A stretch of 64,000 nt of DNA from contig NZ_LKEH01000026.1 in NCBI RefSeq assembly GCF_001642795.1, positions 90,731-154,730 of the forward strand, in the 5' to 3' direction. Below are positions 18,201-26,774 of this stretch, piece after piece. The first letter of the stretch is position 1; every line of letters begins with the position of its first letter. The notes below the pieces were generated by a model that did no database searches, was not told where the DNA came from, and saw only the letters and a program-made list of their open reading frames with translations. Origin of the DNA: Pseudomonas viridiflava (GTDB lineage: Bacteria > Pseudomonadota > Gammaproteobacteria > Pseudomonadales > Pseudomonadaceae). The position numbers and the translations under genes were made by a program.

Positions 18201-19610
18201 GATACCCGCAGCGGCCTCCCATTCAATGTCGATCAGCGTGGGCCGTTCGTCGGCGTCGCGGATGATGTTCTGCGGTACGGCATCGATGAGTACGCCAGGC
18301 AGCCGTTCATCCAGACGCTGCAATGGCAACTCGTGGCCCTGCCCGGCCAGCAGATCCCTTAACGCCTGACAATAGCGCGCCACAAACGCACCGAATTGTT
18401 TGACGGTCCAGTTGGGCGTGCTGGCGATGTCGAGAAACTGTTGGCTGAGCACGCTGCCGCGTCGATAGGGATCGACACGCGAGAGCACATGGCGAAAGTC
18501 CTTATGGGGCGCACCGTCCGAGCGCAACGGCTCATGCCGCACTTCAATGTCGTCCGGTGTTTCGATAAACAGGGTTTGCTTGCAGTAGCCGGGCTTGCGA
18601 CTGACGTTGTAGTGCCCCGCCAACAGGTTCGGCATGGCCAGCGGCGTCAGCGAACAGGACGCGGCAATCAGAAACGAATTGGCCAGATCCATGCCCAGCC
18701 CGTTGTCGACCACCACGGGCCAGGCACGCTCCAGATTGAACAACGTGGCTCCCGGCAGTTGCGGGTCCTTGCGTACGTTCTGCCACAGCAACGCGGCGGC
18801 ATCGAAGTCCGGGTGTTCGAAGCCGCGTTGAGTGACGATGGAATTGGGCAGTTTGTAATCAGGGGCGGGAAACAGAAATTCCGAACGGCTGAAACCGGCC
18901 CGCTCAAGGAGATGGGTCAGTCGCTTGCGTCCGAACGTCTGCGGGCCATGGGTCGAATAACGTCCTTCCACGCCAGCCATGGGTATGGCCAGATGATCCT
19001 CTGGCGCGCCCGCGAAGTATTTCAGCCCCAACTGGTTTTCAATCGCCAGCAGCAGGATGCCGTCGGGCTCCAGCAGTTCGCGGACCCTGACCAGCATGTC
19101 CAGCGCCGGATCATCGCCCTGATTGAACAGGCTGGCATATTCGAGCACGCCGATCAGGGTGATGACGTCGAAGCGTTGCGGCGGCTGGAACTGCTCGAAC
19201 CGCTCGGCAATCACCGTGACATTGTCCAGATCACGGGTCCGGCTGGCCGCGATCCGGGCCCGGCGCAGGCTGCCTTCAAGGCTCAGCACCGTAGCGCCGC
19301 ACTCGCCCAGATACCGGCTGATCGCCCCACAACCGGCGCCAATTTCAAGCACCCTGCCTGTCAGGCAATGCTCGAAGGGACGCAGCAGATTGCCCCGCGC
19401 GCGACCCAGGTGATAAAGCGACACCCAGTCGGTGCAGTGCTGACCCAGTTCGGTTGAAAGCACGCTCAGGTCTTGCGCCTGGCGCACGATGTCGGCCAGA
19501 CGTTCTTCATGCTCGTCGCCATCGCTGTAAGCCAGCCCCTCGTAATCGGGACGTGCCCACACGCCCGTACGCCGGTCCAGCCGATACCCGCTCTGCTCAA
19601 GGTGACTCAT
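15252..19610 (-). CDS. Multidomain O-polysaccharide enzyme: SAM methyltransferase, kinase-like domain, coiled coil, two GT2 domains
   Basis: Start 19610 (MSHLEQSGYRLD) is preferred; it overlaps wzt by 14 nt and the longer frame reads through wzt. The 1452-residue protein shows: class I methyltransferase at about 80-260 (VLEIGAGCGAISRYLG); a kinase-like segment at about 330-480 with D443-x4-N448 and D461 (LIDAVPQNII...LIDIEW), the spacing of a catalytic loop and DFG Asp; a beta-rich region about 560-690; a coiled coil about 715-810; GT2 domain 1 at about 915-1130 with MDHDDLLPEHAL; GT2 domain 2 at about 1170-1430 with LINNDIEVISP and FNDVDFCLRV. In E. coli O9a, WbdD uses a methyltransferase, kinase and coiled-coil ruler to cap and measure the chain; here those parts seem fused to two chain-building transferases. 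Rhamnosyl transfer is inferred from context. Confidence 0.8.
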   Translation of the reverse strand: MSHLEQSGYRLDRRTGVWARPDYEGLAYSDGDEHEERLADIVRQAQDLSVLSTELGQHCTDWVSLYHLGRARGNLLRPFEHCLTGRVLEIGAGCGAISRYLGECGATVLSLEGSLRRARIAASRTRDLDNVTVIAERFEQFQPPQRFDVITLIGVLEYASLFNQGDDPALDMLVRVRELLEPDGILLLAIENQLGLKYFAGAPEDHLAIPMAGVEGRYSTHGPQTFGRKRLTHLLERAGFSRSEFLFPAPDYKLPNSIVTQRGFEHPDFDAAALLWQNVRKDPQLPGATLFNLERAWPVVVDNGLGMDLANSFLIAASCSLTPLAMPNLLAGHYNVSRKPGYCKQTLFIETPDDIEVRHEPLRSDGAPHKDFRHVLSRVDPYRRGSVLSQQFLDIASTPNWTVKQFGAFVARYCQALRDLLAGQGHELPLQRLDERLPGVLIDAVPQNIIRDADERPTLIDIEWEAAAGIELGHLLIRALLLLIASASPFCSSVMPLTRRQFVTETLFHAGLEITPTQLDGFIEQEAHFQAFVTGLEASRFLNWEADRIINQRVSPIAPKIQARLYYSDEAGNFREEAALNLEVLPGHQHLRFSLSDVEPRPRSLRLDPVDRRMTFSLDNLQIEKEQTVIWQWDGQTAALPSVSGLQEVERTGSSLLFVSLDDDPYLQLPVDLSQRHDIRDLVLTLDLVLYTDEVIARRISQGLNWSQQHETSLRTAVQPLSDQIQALTRRVSELDSATQLIERHVIEGEIGTIQTVERLLNENGHDLREREDLIRQLQSAMLELQREKDTRIHQLNLRIHELENSYSRRLAAPIRHTVLSTHRLVIASRRLPALIRRGGGLKATTRRATTVLREHGVRGLIERVRWFNAVGHAAAPENEAPDRHDYAAWIKRYDTLNDSARDAMLEEIGNWESPPLISVIMPVFDPPLDMLREAIDSVRQQVYPHWELCIADDASRQPAVRDFLRKVQRQSAQIKIVLRSENGHISAASNCALDLASGRYVALMDHDDLLPEHALYWVARAIVHNPEAGVIYSDEDKIDQQGARSAPYFKSDWNAFLFRSQNMISHLGVYQRDLVNRVGRFREGFEGSQDYDLALRCTEKLSPAQIIHIPRVLYHWRIHAGSTAVASDEKPYAVHAAVKALNNHLHRTGRKGEVELLPFGMYRVHYTLPEPAPLVSLIIPTRNAWALLKQCIDSIQRLTTYPHYEIIVIDNGSDEAESLAYFAQINQQPDIRVLRDDGPFNYSALNNRAVSQARGELVGLINNDIEVISPDWLNEMVSLALQPGVGAVGARLWFPDDRLQHGGVVLGIGGIANHAHKFLPRGEYGYFARAVLIQEFSAVTAACLVIRKKVFEQVGGLDEVNLKIAFNDVDFCLRVQEGGYVNVWTPYAELYHYESATRGFEDSPEKQERFDDEVAYMARRWPKIKSDYAYNPNLTLDDIDFGLAWPPRASD

Positions 19611-20967
19611 TGTGCTGTTCCTGATCGAAGTCCATGGTGAGGGCCAGATCGACCAGTCCGAACAGCGTGGGGGTCGGGGCCACGACAATGTGAATGGCGT
19701 CGTAGCGACGATCGTGGGGAACGATCTCTTCGCCCTCGCGAGAGGCAACGCCCAGAGAAATGAAGTAATCGCCTGCTGACAGCCGGTTCCTGAAACTCAG
19801 ACACGCCCTGAGTTGCGAACCCGGCTCGTAGAGTTGCCGGCTGGCGGCGCACTCCAGCAGCCAGGAATTGCTGCCATAGACCGTGACGCCCTCTTTGGTC
19901 TTGACCGTGAAGCCCAGCACCGGATGGCTGATGAGCCGGTTGAAACGGATGGCCACCTGCAACAGCACCTCGGCACCCGGCTCGATACCGAGTGGAAATT
20001 CCCGCGCTTCCACGGACAGGTGAAAGTCCATCAGCATCGCCGCACCATCGCCCCAACGGTACTCATGTGGATTGAAACCGGGGCGCGACTCGAAGGCATC
20101 CTGCTCGAAGTTCAGTACCGGTCTCTGGACGCTTACAGCGGGCTGCCGAACGGGAGACTCGTTTGTCACAGGGCTCGGCGATACCTGTGTCATCTGGCGA
20201 TTGCGGCCGAACAGAATGTCCATGTAGCGATTGACGACAGCACGCGGCGCGCCGCTTGTTTCCACCCGGCCACCCTCCAGCAGAATCGCCCGGTTGCAAT
20301 GGGTGACCACCTGTTCGCTGGCATGCGTGACCAACAGGATGCTGGTGCCGTTCTGCTTGAGTTGTCGCAACCGCTCAAAGCATTTGGCCTGAAATTTTGC
20401 GTCGCCGACCGACAGCGCCTCGTCGACGATCAGGATCTGCGGATCGACCTGCGCCTGCACGGCGAACGCCAGACGCACCGCCATGCCGCTGGAATAGGTC
20501 TTGACCGGCTGATCGATGAAGTCACCAATGTCGGCAAACCCGGCAATGGCGTCAAAGCGCTGATCGACTTCGTCGCGGCTCAACCCCAGTACCGAAGCGT
20601 TCAGGTAAACGTTCTCCCGACCGGTGAATTCGGGGTTGAAGCCAGATCCAAGCTCCAGCAATGCCGCGACACGCCCCTGGGTATGAACCGAGCCGCCGGA
20701 TGGCCGCAGGGTGCCGCAGATGATTTGCAGCAGCGTCGATTTGCCTGAGCCGTTGCGACCGACCAGCCCGACGGTTTCTCCGCGCCGCACGTCGAAATCG
20801 ACATTGCGCAGCGCCCAGAACTCCTGCCCGTAGCTCTTCACCGGCATGCCAAACCGACGCTGCAGTCGCGGCACAAGCGAGTGCAGGACTCGATCCATGG
20901 GCCGGTCGTAGCTGTAAAAGCATTTGGAAATATCACGGACGCTGATCGCGATTTCGTCAGAGGACAT
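19597..20967 (-). CDS. wzt: O-polysaccharide ABC exporter ATPase Wzt with C-terminal glycan-binding domain
   Basis: The 456-residue protein has an ABC ATPase (about 1-255) with Walker A GRNGSGKST, signature YSSGM and Walker B ILIVDEAL, of the polysaccharide-exporter subfamily (SGFNPEFTGRENVYLN). After a linker the C-terminal part (about 295-450) is the Wzt_C immunoglobulin-like carbohydrate-binding domain (FRNRLSAGDYFISLGV), which in O9a-type systems recognises the capped chain end before export. This fits the WbdD-like gene downstream. It overlaps wzm by 11 nt and the fusion gene by 14 nt, a tight operon. Confidence 0.92.
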   Translation of the reverse strand: MSSDEIAISVRDISKCFYSYDRPMDRVLHSLVPRLQRRFGMPVKSYGQEFWALRNVDFDVRRGETVGLVGRNGSGKSTLLQIICGTLRPSGGSVHTQGRVAALLELGSGFNPEFTGRENVYLNASVLGLSRDEVDQRFDAIAGFADIGDFIDQPVKTYSSGMAVRLAFAVQAQVDPQILIVDEALSVGDAKFQAKCFERLRQLKQNGTSILLVTHASEQVVTHCNRAILLEGGRVETSGAPRAVVNRYMDILFGRNRQMTQVSPSPVTNESPVRQPAVSVQRPVLNFEQDAFESRPGFNPHEYRWGDGAAMLMDFHLSVEAREFPLGIEPGAEVLLQVAIRFNRLISHPVLGFTVKTKEGVTVYGSNSWLLECAASRQLYEPGSQLRACLSFRNRLSAGDYFISLGVASREGEEIVPHDRRYDAIHIVVAPTPTLFGLVDLALTMDFDQEQHNESP

Positions 20968-21787
20968 CGGCGAACCCCCTGCGGGCTTTCTGAAAGAAGC
21001 CGAAGCCTGCCGCCGCGATTGCAGAGGCGATCAGCATCGCCAGGGCCAGGCTTTGCCAGTCCGGCCAGTTTCCGAACAGCAGCACGTTGCGGCTTTCTTC
21101 AATGATGTAGGTCAGCGGGTTGAGCTTCAGCCAGGGTTGGTAGACCTGAGGCAATGCCGCCACCGGATACAGCACCGGCGAGAGGAACAGCAACACAGTG
21201 GTCAACACGCCGATGACCTGACCCACGTCGCGCAGGTACACGCCCAGCGCGGCCAGCAACCAACTGAAGCCCAGGGTCGCGATGGCCAGCGGCAGCAGCA
21301 CCAGCGGAAACAGGAGCGCCGTCCAGTAGAGAGTCTGGGTCAGAATGAACTGCGCCAGCAGCAGTACGACAAGGCTGGTGCCCGCATGAAAAATGGCCGA
21401 GCCCAGCGTCACGACGGGCAGCACCTCCAGGGGAAACACTACTTTCTTCACGAAATTGCCGTTGTTCATGATCAGCGACGGCGCGCGGTTCGCACATTCG
21501 GCGAACAGTCCATGCACGATCATCCCCACAAACAACAGAATGGCAAACCCGCCCTTGCCGGTGTCCTGCCCGACCCAACGGGCCTGGAAGACTTCGGAGA
21601 ACACAAAGGTGTACACCGCAAGCATCAGCACCGGGTTGAAAAACGACCAGGCGATACCGATCACCGAACCGCGATAACGGCCAATCACTTCGCGCCGGGT
21701 CATGGTGATGATCAATTGTCGGTGACGCCACAGGCTGCGCAGCAGATCCAGAGGACCGGCAGCCGGCGCCAGATGAGCGCTCAACAT
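20957..21787 (-). CDS. wzm: O-polysaccharide ABC exporter permease Wzm
   Basis: The 276-residue ABC-2 permease has six predicted membrane helices, the family signatures RREVIGRYRGSVIG near residue 40, WSFFNPVLML and the C-terminal LNPLTYIIEESRNVLL. It pairs with Wzt to move undecaprenyl-linked polysaccharide to the periplasm. A good ribosome site (AGGAG, 6 nt) precedes ATG 21787. First gene of the minus-strand operon wzm-wzt-fusion enzyme. Confidence 0.92.
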   Translation of the reverse strand: MLSAHLAPAAGPLDLLRSLWRHRQLIITMTRREVIGRYRGSVIGIAWSFFNPVLMLAVYTFVFSEVFQARWVGQDTGKGGFAILLFVGMIVHGLFAECANRAPSLIMNNGNFVKKVVFPLEVLPVVTLGSAIFHAGTSLVVLLLAQFILTQTLYWTALLFPLVLLPLAIATLGFSWLLAALGVYLRDVGQVIGVLTTVLLFLSPVLYPVAALPQVYQPWLKLNPLTYIIEESRNVLLFGNWPDWQSLALAMLIASAIAAAGFGFFQKARRGFADVL

Positions 21788-22085
21788 GATGGCTCCTGCA
21801 TTTCGGGGAAGAGGATCAAGGCAATGGGGAATTCAGATCGCCACGGGCATGGCTACCGCCCCTGAGACAGACTCACAGGCGTGGAACGCAACGAAGGGGT
21901 CGAGGCGTCGGAAAGGGTTCGCACAGACAGTGCTGCGAGGACATTTCCGAAAATCAGTGTGGCAGCCAATACGCGGGACAGATGCGTCGGGCGATGGATG
22001 GTTGCAGGTGTTTCGACGGGTTTACAGCTCGGATCGCCCGCAAGCCGCCCCTAATCAAACAACACGTAACCTGCTGAGTGAACAT
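21788..22085. promoter_or_regulatory. Upstream region of wzm
   Basis: Together with the adjacent repeat cluster (22086-22236) this spacer has no gene on either strand. It should contain the wzm promoter, but I see no clear -35/-10 pair. Confidence 0.3.
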
Positions 22086-22236
22086 GTTTTTGTGGGAGGC
22101 AGCTTTCCGGCGATGCAGTCAACGCGGTATGTCAGAAAAATCGCGTCATCGTTCATCGCGGGCAAGCCCCCTCCCACAGCCCGGTGTTTGCTGCGCGACA
22201 GCGCTACGTCGAAGACGTGATGGCGCCTCCCACAGT
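22086..22236. repeat. REP-type palindromic repeat cluster
   Basis: GTGGGAGGC (22092-22100) faces inverted copies CCCCCTCCCAC near 22168-22177 and GCGCCTCCCAC near 22223-22233. GCGACAGCGCTACGTC followed by GAAGACG (about 22195-22218) recurs inverted in the cluster at 37.8 kb. This is the layout of Pseudomonas REP elements placed between genes; they can act as transcript stabilisers or terminators for the SDR gene that ends here. Confidence 0.75.
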
Positions 22237-22244
22237 CCGGTGTA

Positions 22245-23009
22245 TCAAGCCTGCGGGGGCTGTCCGTTGGAAGCCGACAGACCGCCATCCACCGGCAGGT
22301 TGACGCCGGTGACAAAGCGCGCGTCGTCGCTGGCCAGGAAGGCAATCACGTCACCGATGTCTTCAGGCTCGGCGGGACGGCCCAGCGCGATGCGTTCCTT
22401 GAACTTGGCCATCAGCGCGTCGTTGTCCATCATGTCGTCGGTCAGTTCACTGCGGGTCAGCGACGGGCACACCGCGTTCACCCGCACGCCGTCGGCGCCA
22501 TGGTCCAACGCCAGCGCGCGGGTGAAGTTGGTGATCGCGCCTTTGGCCGCGTTGTAGAAACTCATGCCCCAGTCCCCGCCCATCCCGGACACCGACGAGA
22601 CGTTGACGATGTTGCCCTTGCTGACAATCAGTGCAGGCATCGCACTGCGGGTGCAATAGAAGACGCCATCCAGGTCCACCGACATCAGCTCTTTCCAGTC
22701 TTGCACTTCAAGTTCGGTGACCTTGCCGGACTTCACGATGCCCGCATTGTTGACCAGCACGTCCAGACGGCCGAAGTGACTGGCGACTTCCTTGAACAGT
22801 GCCTCGACGTCGCTCAGGTCCGCCACGTCGGCCGCCCTGACCACATGACCTTCGCCCTCCAGTTGCGCATGTACTTTTTTCAGCTTGTCTTCGTTGCGGC
22901 CGACCAGCACCACGCTGGCGCCTTCCCTGGCAAAACGCTTGGCAGTGGCTTCGCCAATTCCGGAACCGGCGCCTGTGACCACAACGACTTTCTGGGTGAA
23001 ACGATTCAT
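22245..23009 (-). CDS. Short-chain dehydrogenase/reductase
   Basis: The 254-residue classical SDR has the NAD(P) motif TGAGSGIG, the NNAG motif and the catalytic Ser in NVSSVSG plus Tyr-Lys in YNAAKG. The Arg/Asn of VGRNEDK after the second strand favours NADP. ATG 23009 is chosen because CGGAG lies 9 nt upstream. The family includes 3-oxoacyl-ACP reductases and many sugar or alcohol dehydrogenases, so the substrate is not readable. It is divergent from the uronate genes, with 480 bp between; a role in sugar acid metabolism is only suggested by position. Confidence 0.8.
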   Translation of the reverse strand: MNRFTQKVVVVTGAGSGIGEATAKRFAREGASVVLVGRNEDKLKKVHAQLEGEGHVVRAADVADLSDVEALFKEVASHFGRLDVLVNNAGIVKSGKVTELEVQDWKELMSVDLDGVFYCTRSAMPALIVSKGNIVNVSSVSGMGGDWGMSFYNAAKGAITNFTRALALDHGADGVRVNAVCPSLTRSELTDDMMDNDALMAKFKERIALGRPAEPEDIGDVIAFLASDDARFVTGVNLPVDGGLSASNGQPPQA

Positions 23010-23489
23010 TGAAAATGCTCCGAAAAAGTGAATACGTGTCTGGTGGACTGTGAGGCCCCCGGCCGCGTTCACTCTCATTCACGTGAGGCATTTTCAGGTC
23101 ATTCCAAACGGTCGATATTCGACTAATCGTGCGTTGACAAACCCTTCACACCCTGTAAATAATCGGCGAAGTTGTACGACAACCTATGACGCCAAAACAA
23201 TAAAAACAAAGCCGGGGCCCATTACATGAAGACTCGCGTCCGTATGCCCGCTCTACCTTGCGTAACCCCCTGGATCGCCGTCGCCGCGGCAAGGTTCTAT
23301 CCTCTCGCAGCATTCCAAGACACACGTGTTTTATAGATTTCGCTGACTGTCAGCGAACGGTACCCGGCTGTCTTTCAGCCAGGGCCATGCCTGGAAACGG
23401 GCATCACATAATCCTCGTCGGTGTCGGCTCTTGCCTGTGCAAGGCCAGAAAAGAGGACGGTTTCGTTAAACCAAGGGAGCACAACAATA
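23010..23489. promoter_or_regulatory. Divergent region between SDR and oprD; long 5' leader
   Basis: The uronate-type promoter and operator (23134-23183) lie here, leaving a leader of roughly 320 nt before the porin. GC-rich runs around 23275-23310 could fold. No gene is supported; the short frame from 23258 has no ribosome site. Confidence 0.4.
23134..23183 (+). promoter_or_regulatory. Sigma-70-type promoter with GntR-like operator upstream of oprD
   Basis: TTGACA (23134-23139), 16 bp, TAAATA (23156-23161), then GTTGTACGACAAC at 23171-23183. The core TTGTACGACAA fits the TnGTnnnACnA pattern of FadR-type GntR regulators. The same right half (TACGACAAC) sits at the same place after the promoter of udh, so both genes are probably repressed by one uronate-responsive regulator, which is not encoded nearby. 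Confidence 0.6.
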
Positions 23490-24758
23490 ATGACATCTCA
23501 CACCACCCGTTCGCGCATCCTGATGGGCGTTGGCAGCATGACGCTGCTCTGCCCGCTGATGAGCATGGCCGAAGGCTTCGTGGACGACACCAAGGCCACG
23601 CTCAACCTGCGTAACGCCTACTTCAACCGCAACTTCACCAACCCCGCGTTTCCCAACAGCGCGGCCCCGCAAAGCAAGGCTGAAGAGTGGACGCAAAGCT
23701 TCATTCTCGACGCCAAGTCGGGCTTCACCCAAGGCACGGTCGGGTTCGGTGTCGACGTACTCGGGCTGTATTCGATCAAGCTCGATGGCGGTCGCGGTAC
23801 GGGCGGCACGCAATTGCTGCCGATTCACAGCGACGGGCGTCCAGCGGATGATTTCGGTCGTCTGGGCGTGGCGGGCAAGGCGCGTTTTTCCAAGACCGAA
23901 CTGAAGGTCGGCGAATGGATGCCGGTGCTGCCGATCCTGCGTTCCGATGACGGCCGTTCGCTGCCGCAGACTTTCCAGGGCGGACAGATCACCTCCAAGG
24001 AAATCGACGGCCTGACGCTGTATGGCGGTCAGTTCCGCGGCAACAGCCCGCGTAACGACGCCAGCATGGAAGACATGTCGATGAACGGTCGCGGTGCCTT
24101 CACGTCCGACCGCTTCAACTTTGGCGGCGGTGAGTACGTCTTCAATGAAAAGAGCACACAGGTCGGCGTCTGGTACTCGGAACTGCAGGACATCTACCAG
24201 CAGCAGTTCTTCAACCTGCTGCACAGCCAGACCTTCGGTGACTGGACCCTGGGCGCGAACCTGGGCTACTTCATTGGCAAGGAGGACGGCAACAAGCTGG
24301 CCGGCGATCTGGACAACAAAACGGCCTATGCCCTGCTCTCGGCCCGTTACGGCGGCAGCACCTTCTATGTCGGTCTGCAGAAGCTCAGCGGCGACACGGC
24401 CTGGATGCGCGTCAACGGCACCAGCGGCGGCACACTGGCCAACGACAGTTACAACTCCAGCTACGACAACGCCAAGGAAAAATCCTGGCAGCTGCGTCAC
24501 GACTACAATTTCGCCGTACTGGGCGTACCGGGTCTGACCCTGATGAACCGCTACATCAGCGGCGACAACGTCCACACCGGCAATATCACTGACGGCAAGG
24601 AATGGGGCCGGGAGTCGGAACTGGCGTACACCGTACAAAGCGGCACGTTCAAGAACCTGAACGTCAAATGGCGGAACTCCAGTTTGCGCCGCGACTTCAG
24701 CGCCAACGAGTTCGATGAAAACCGTGTCTTCATCAGCTATCCGCTGTCGTTGCTCTGA
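23490..24758 (+). CDS. OprD-family outer-membrane porin
   Basis: The 422-residue protein starts at ATG 23490 (AAGGGAG 10 nt upstream), has a signal peptide (cleavage after SMAEG region, about residue 27-29) and the OprD hallmarks: FVDDTKATLNLRNAYFNR, EWTQSFILDAKSGFTQGTVG near the start, LSARYGGSTFYVGLQKLSG in the middle and ISYPLSLL at the end. OprD-type channels pass specific small organic acids or amino acids. Position before udh and the shared operator suggest uptake of galacturonate or glucuronate through the outer membrane. Confidence 0.88.
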   Translation: MTSHTTRSRILMGVGSMTLLCPLMSMAEGFVDDTKATLNLRNAYFNRNFTNPAFPNSAAPQSKAEEWTQSFILDAKSGFTQGTVGFGVDVLGLYSIKLDGGRGTGGTQLLPIHSDGRPADDFGRLGVAGKARFSKTELKVGEWMPVLPILRSDDGRSLPQTFQGGQITSKEIDGLTLYGGQFRGNSPRNDASMEDMSMNGRGAFTSDRFNFGGGEYVFNEKSTQVGVWYSELQDIYQQQFFNLLHSQTFGDWTLGANLGYFIGKEDGNKLAGDLDNKTAYALLSARYGGSTFYVGLQKLSGDTAWMRVNGTSGGTLANDSYNSSYDNAKEKSWQLRHDYNFAVLGVPGLTLMNRYISGDNVHTGNITDGKEWGRESELAYTVQSGTFKNLNVKWRNSSLRRDFSANEFDENRVFISYPLSLL

Positions 24759-24852
24759 TGCACCGGATCAGGCCCTTCCACTGGTGGGGCCTGGTCACGC
24801 GCAAGCGTCCAGACGGCGGTTCACCAACCGGCTACTTAATACTTTGGGCGCG

Positions 24853-24902
24853 TTGACAAGCAGCGCGAGGGCTGCCGATAATCCGGCAAGTCATACGACA
24901 AC
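24853..24902 (+). promoter_or_regulatory. Promoter and operator-like site of udh
   Basis: TTGACA (24853-24858), 18 bp, GATAAT (24877-24882), then GTCATACGACAAC at 24890-24902, which shares TACGACAAC and the position relative to the -10 with the oprD site. The left half-site is weaker here. Confidence 0.55.
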
Positions 24903-24936
24903 AGATGACAAAAAATAACAATCAGGAAACTTCCTC

Positions 24937-25764
24937 ATGGCATCGGCTCACACTACGCAGACTCCCTTCAATCGCCTCCTGCTGACAGGCGCGGCAGGCG
25001 GCCTGGGCAAGGTATTGCGCGAAACGCTGCGTCCCTACGCGAACATTCTCCGGCTGTCCGACATCGCCGAAATGGCGCCAGCGGCTGGCAGCCATGAAGA
25101 GGTCCAGGTCTGCGACCTCTCTGACAAGAACGCCGTTCATCAGTTGGTCGAAGGCGTTGATGCCATTCTGCATTTCGGTGGCGTTTCCGTAGAGCGGCCG
25201 TTCGAGGAAATCCTCGGCGCGAACATCTGCGGCGTATTTCACATCTACGAAGCCGCCCGCCGTCACGGCGTGAAGCGCGTGATCTTCGCCAGCTCCAACC
25301 ACGTCATCGGTTTCTACAAGCAGGACGAAACCATCGACGCCCATTCTCCGCGCCGCCCGGACAGCTATTACGGCCTGTCCAAATCCTACGGCGAGGACAT
25401 GGCCAGCTTCTACTTTGATCGCTACGGCATCGAAACCGTCAGCATCCGCATCGGCTCCTCGTTCCCGGAACCGCAGAACCGCAGAATGATGAGCACCTGG
25501 CTCAGCTTCGATGATCTGACCCAACTGCTCGAACGCTCCCTGTACACGCCCAATGTCGGCCATACCGTGGTGTACGGCGTATCGGACAACAAGACCGTCT
25601 GGTGGGACAACCGTCTGGCCAGCCAGCTGGGCTATGTTCCCAAGGACAGTTCGGAAGTGTTTCGCGACAAGGTTGAAGCCCAACCGATGCCGGCCGCCGA
25701 TGATCCGGCCATGGTCTATCAGGGCGGCGCCTTCGTGGCCTCCGGGCCGTTCGGCGACGAGTAA
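24937..25764 (+). CDS. udh: Uronate dehydrogenase
   Basis: The 275-residue extended-SDR enzyme oxidises D-galacturonate or D-glucuronate with NAD+ to the aldarolactone. The sequence (MASAHTTQTPFNRLLLTGAA, IDAHSPRRPDSYYGLSKSYG, MVYQGGAFVASGPFGDE) agrees closely with the characterised P. syringae Udh as I remember it. Motifs: TGAAGGLG nucleotide loop from Thr17, catalytic SSN near 119-121 and Tyr145-x3-Lys149. AGGAAAC lies before the ATG. It opens the oxidative uronate pathway continued by the next gene. Confidence 0.95.
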   Translation: MASAHTTQTPFNRLLLTGAAGGLGKVLRETLRPYANILRLSDIAEMAPAAGSHEEVQVCDLSDKNAVHQLVEGVDAILHFGGVSVERPFEEILGANICGVFHIYEAARRHGVKRVIFASSNHVIGFYKQDETIDAHSPRRPDSYYGLSKSYGEDMASFYFDRYGIETVSIRIGSSFPEPQNRRMMSTWLSFDDLTQLLERSLYTPNVGHTVVYGVSDNKTVWWDNRLASQLGYVPKDSSEVFRDKVEAQPMPAADDPAMVYQGGAFVASGPFGDE

Positions 25765-25808
25765 ACATCGCTCATTTACAACCTGAACAGCCTGGAGACA
25801 CGAGCGCC

Positions 25809-26693
25809 ATGGATGCCGAACTAATTCTGGATGCGCAAAACGCTACGGGTGAGAGCCCTGTCTGGAGTGCCCGCGATCAGGCGCTGTACTGGGTCGACAT
25901 CCCGGCAGGCCACCTGCATCGCTGGAGTGCACGCGATGGCAGCACTCGCCACTGGAAAGCCCCGCAGATGCTGGCCTGCATTGCGGCCGACGGCAAAGGT
26001 GGCTGGGTGGCAGGCATGGAAAGCGGCCTGTTCCACCTGCAGCCCGGCGACGGTGAAAATCTGACCGCCACGCCTCTGGTCGAGGTCGGGCACGCACAAC
26101 CCGGAATGCGCTTCAACGATGGTCGTTGCGACCGTCAGGGACGCTTCTGGGCAGGCACCATGTTCATGGACATGGGTGCCGGAGCCGTGGTCGGCGCGAT
26201 GTATCGCTACAGCGCAGGGCAACAGACGCTGGAACCGGTGCTGAAAGACTTCATCGTGCCCAACGGCCTGGCGTTCAGCCCGGACGGCAAAACGATGTAC
26301 CTGTCCGACTCGCACCCCAGCGTACAGAAGATCTGGGCCTTCGATTACGACACCGACAGCGGCACCCCACACAACCGCCGCCTGTTCGTGGACATGAACA
26401 ATTATCTGGGTCGCCCGGATGGTGCAGCCATCGACGCCGATGGCTGCTACTGGATCTGCGGCAACGATGCCGGTCTGATCCATCGTTTCACCCCACAGGG
26501 CAAGCACGACCAGTCACTGGTCGTGCCCGTGAAAAAACCCGCCATGTGTGCATTCGGCGGCCCGGACATGGACACCCTGTTCGTGACGTCTATCCGCCCT
26601 GGCGGCGATCTGAGCGATCAACCACTCGCCGGTGGTGTGTTCGCTCTACGGCCCGGCGTCAAAGGCCTGGAGGAGCCTGTTTTCCGGGATTGA
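25809..26693 (+). CDS. uxuL: Aldarolactone lactonase of the SMP-30/gluconolactonase family (UxuL type)
   Basis: The 294-residue six-bladed propeller enzyme carries the metal ligands of SMP-30 enzymes: Glu in ATGESPVW, Asn in RFNDGRCD and Asp in LSDSHP. In P. syringae such a lactonase (UxuL) opens the galactaro- or glucarolactone made by Udh, giving galactarate or glucarate. It follows udh by 44 bp and is preceded by GGAGACACGAGCGCC, so it is in the same operon. The symbol rests on the pairing with udh. Confidence 0.85.
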   Translation: MDAELILDAQNATGESPVWSARDQALYWVDIPAGHLHRWSARDGSTRHWKAPQMLACIAADGKGGWVAGMESGLFHLQPGDGENLTATPLVEVGHAQPGMRFNDGRCDRQGRFWAGTMFMDMGAGAVVGAMYRYSAGQQTLEPVLKDFIVPNGLAFSPDGKTMYLSDSHPSVQKIWAFDYDTDSGTPHNRRLFVDMNNYLGRPDGAAIDADGCYWICGNDAGLIHRFTPQGKHDQSLVVPVKKPAMCAFGGPDMDTLFVTSIRPGGDLSDQPLAGGVFALRPGVKGLEEPVFRD

Positions 26694-26774
26694 TCCACAC
26701 ACTGAGCCACAACATTGAAGCAACAGCACTGAACCCAATAGCACCGACCAAAAACAAGAAAATCGGAGATATCC

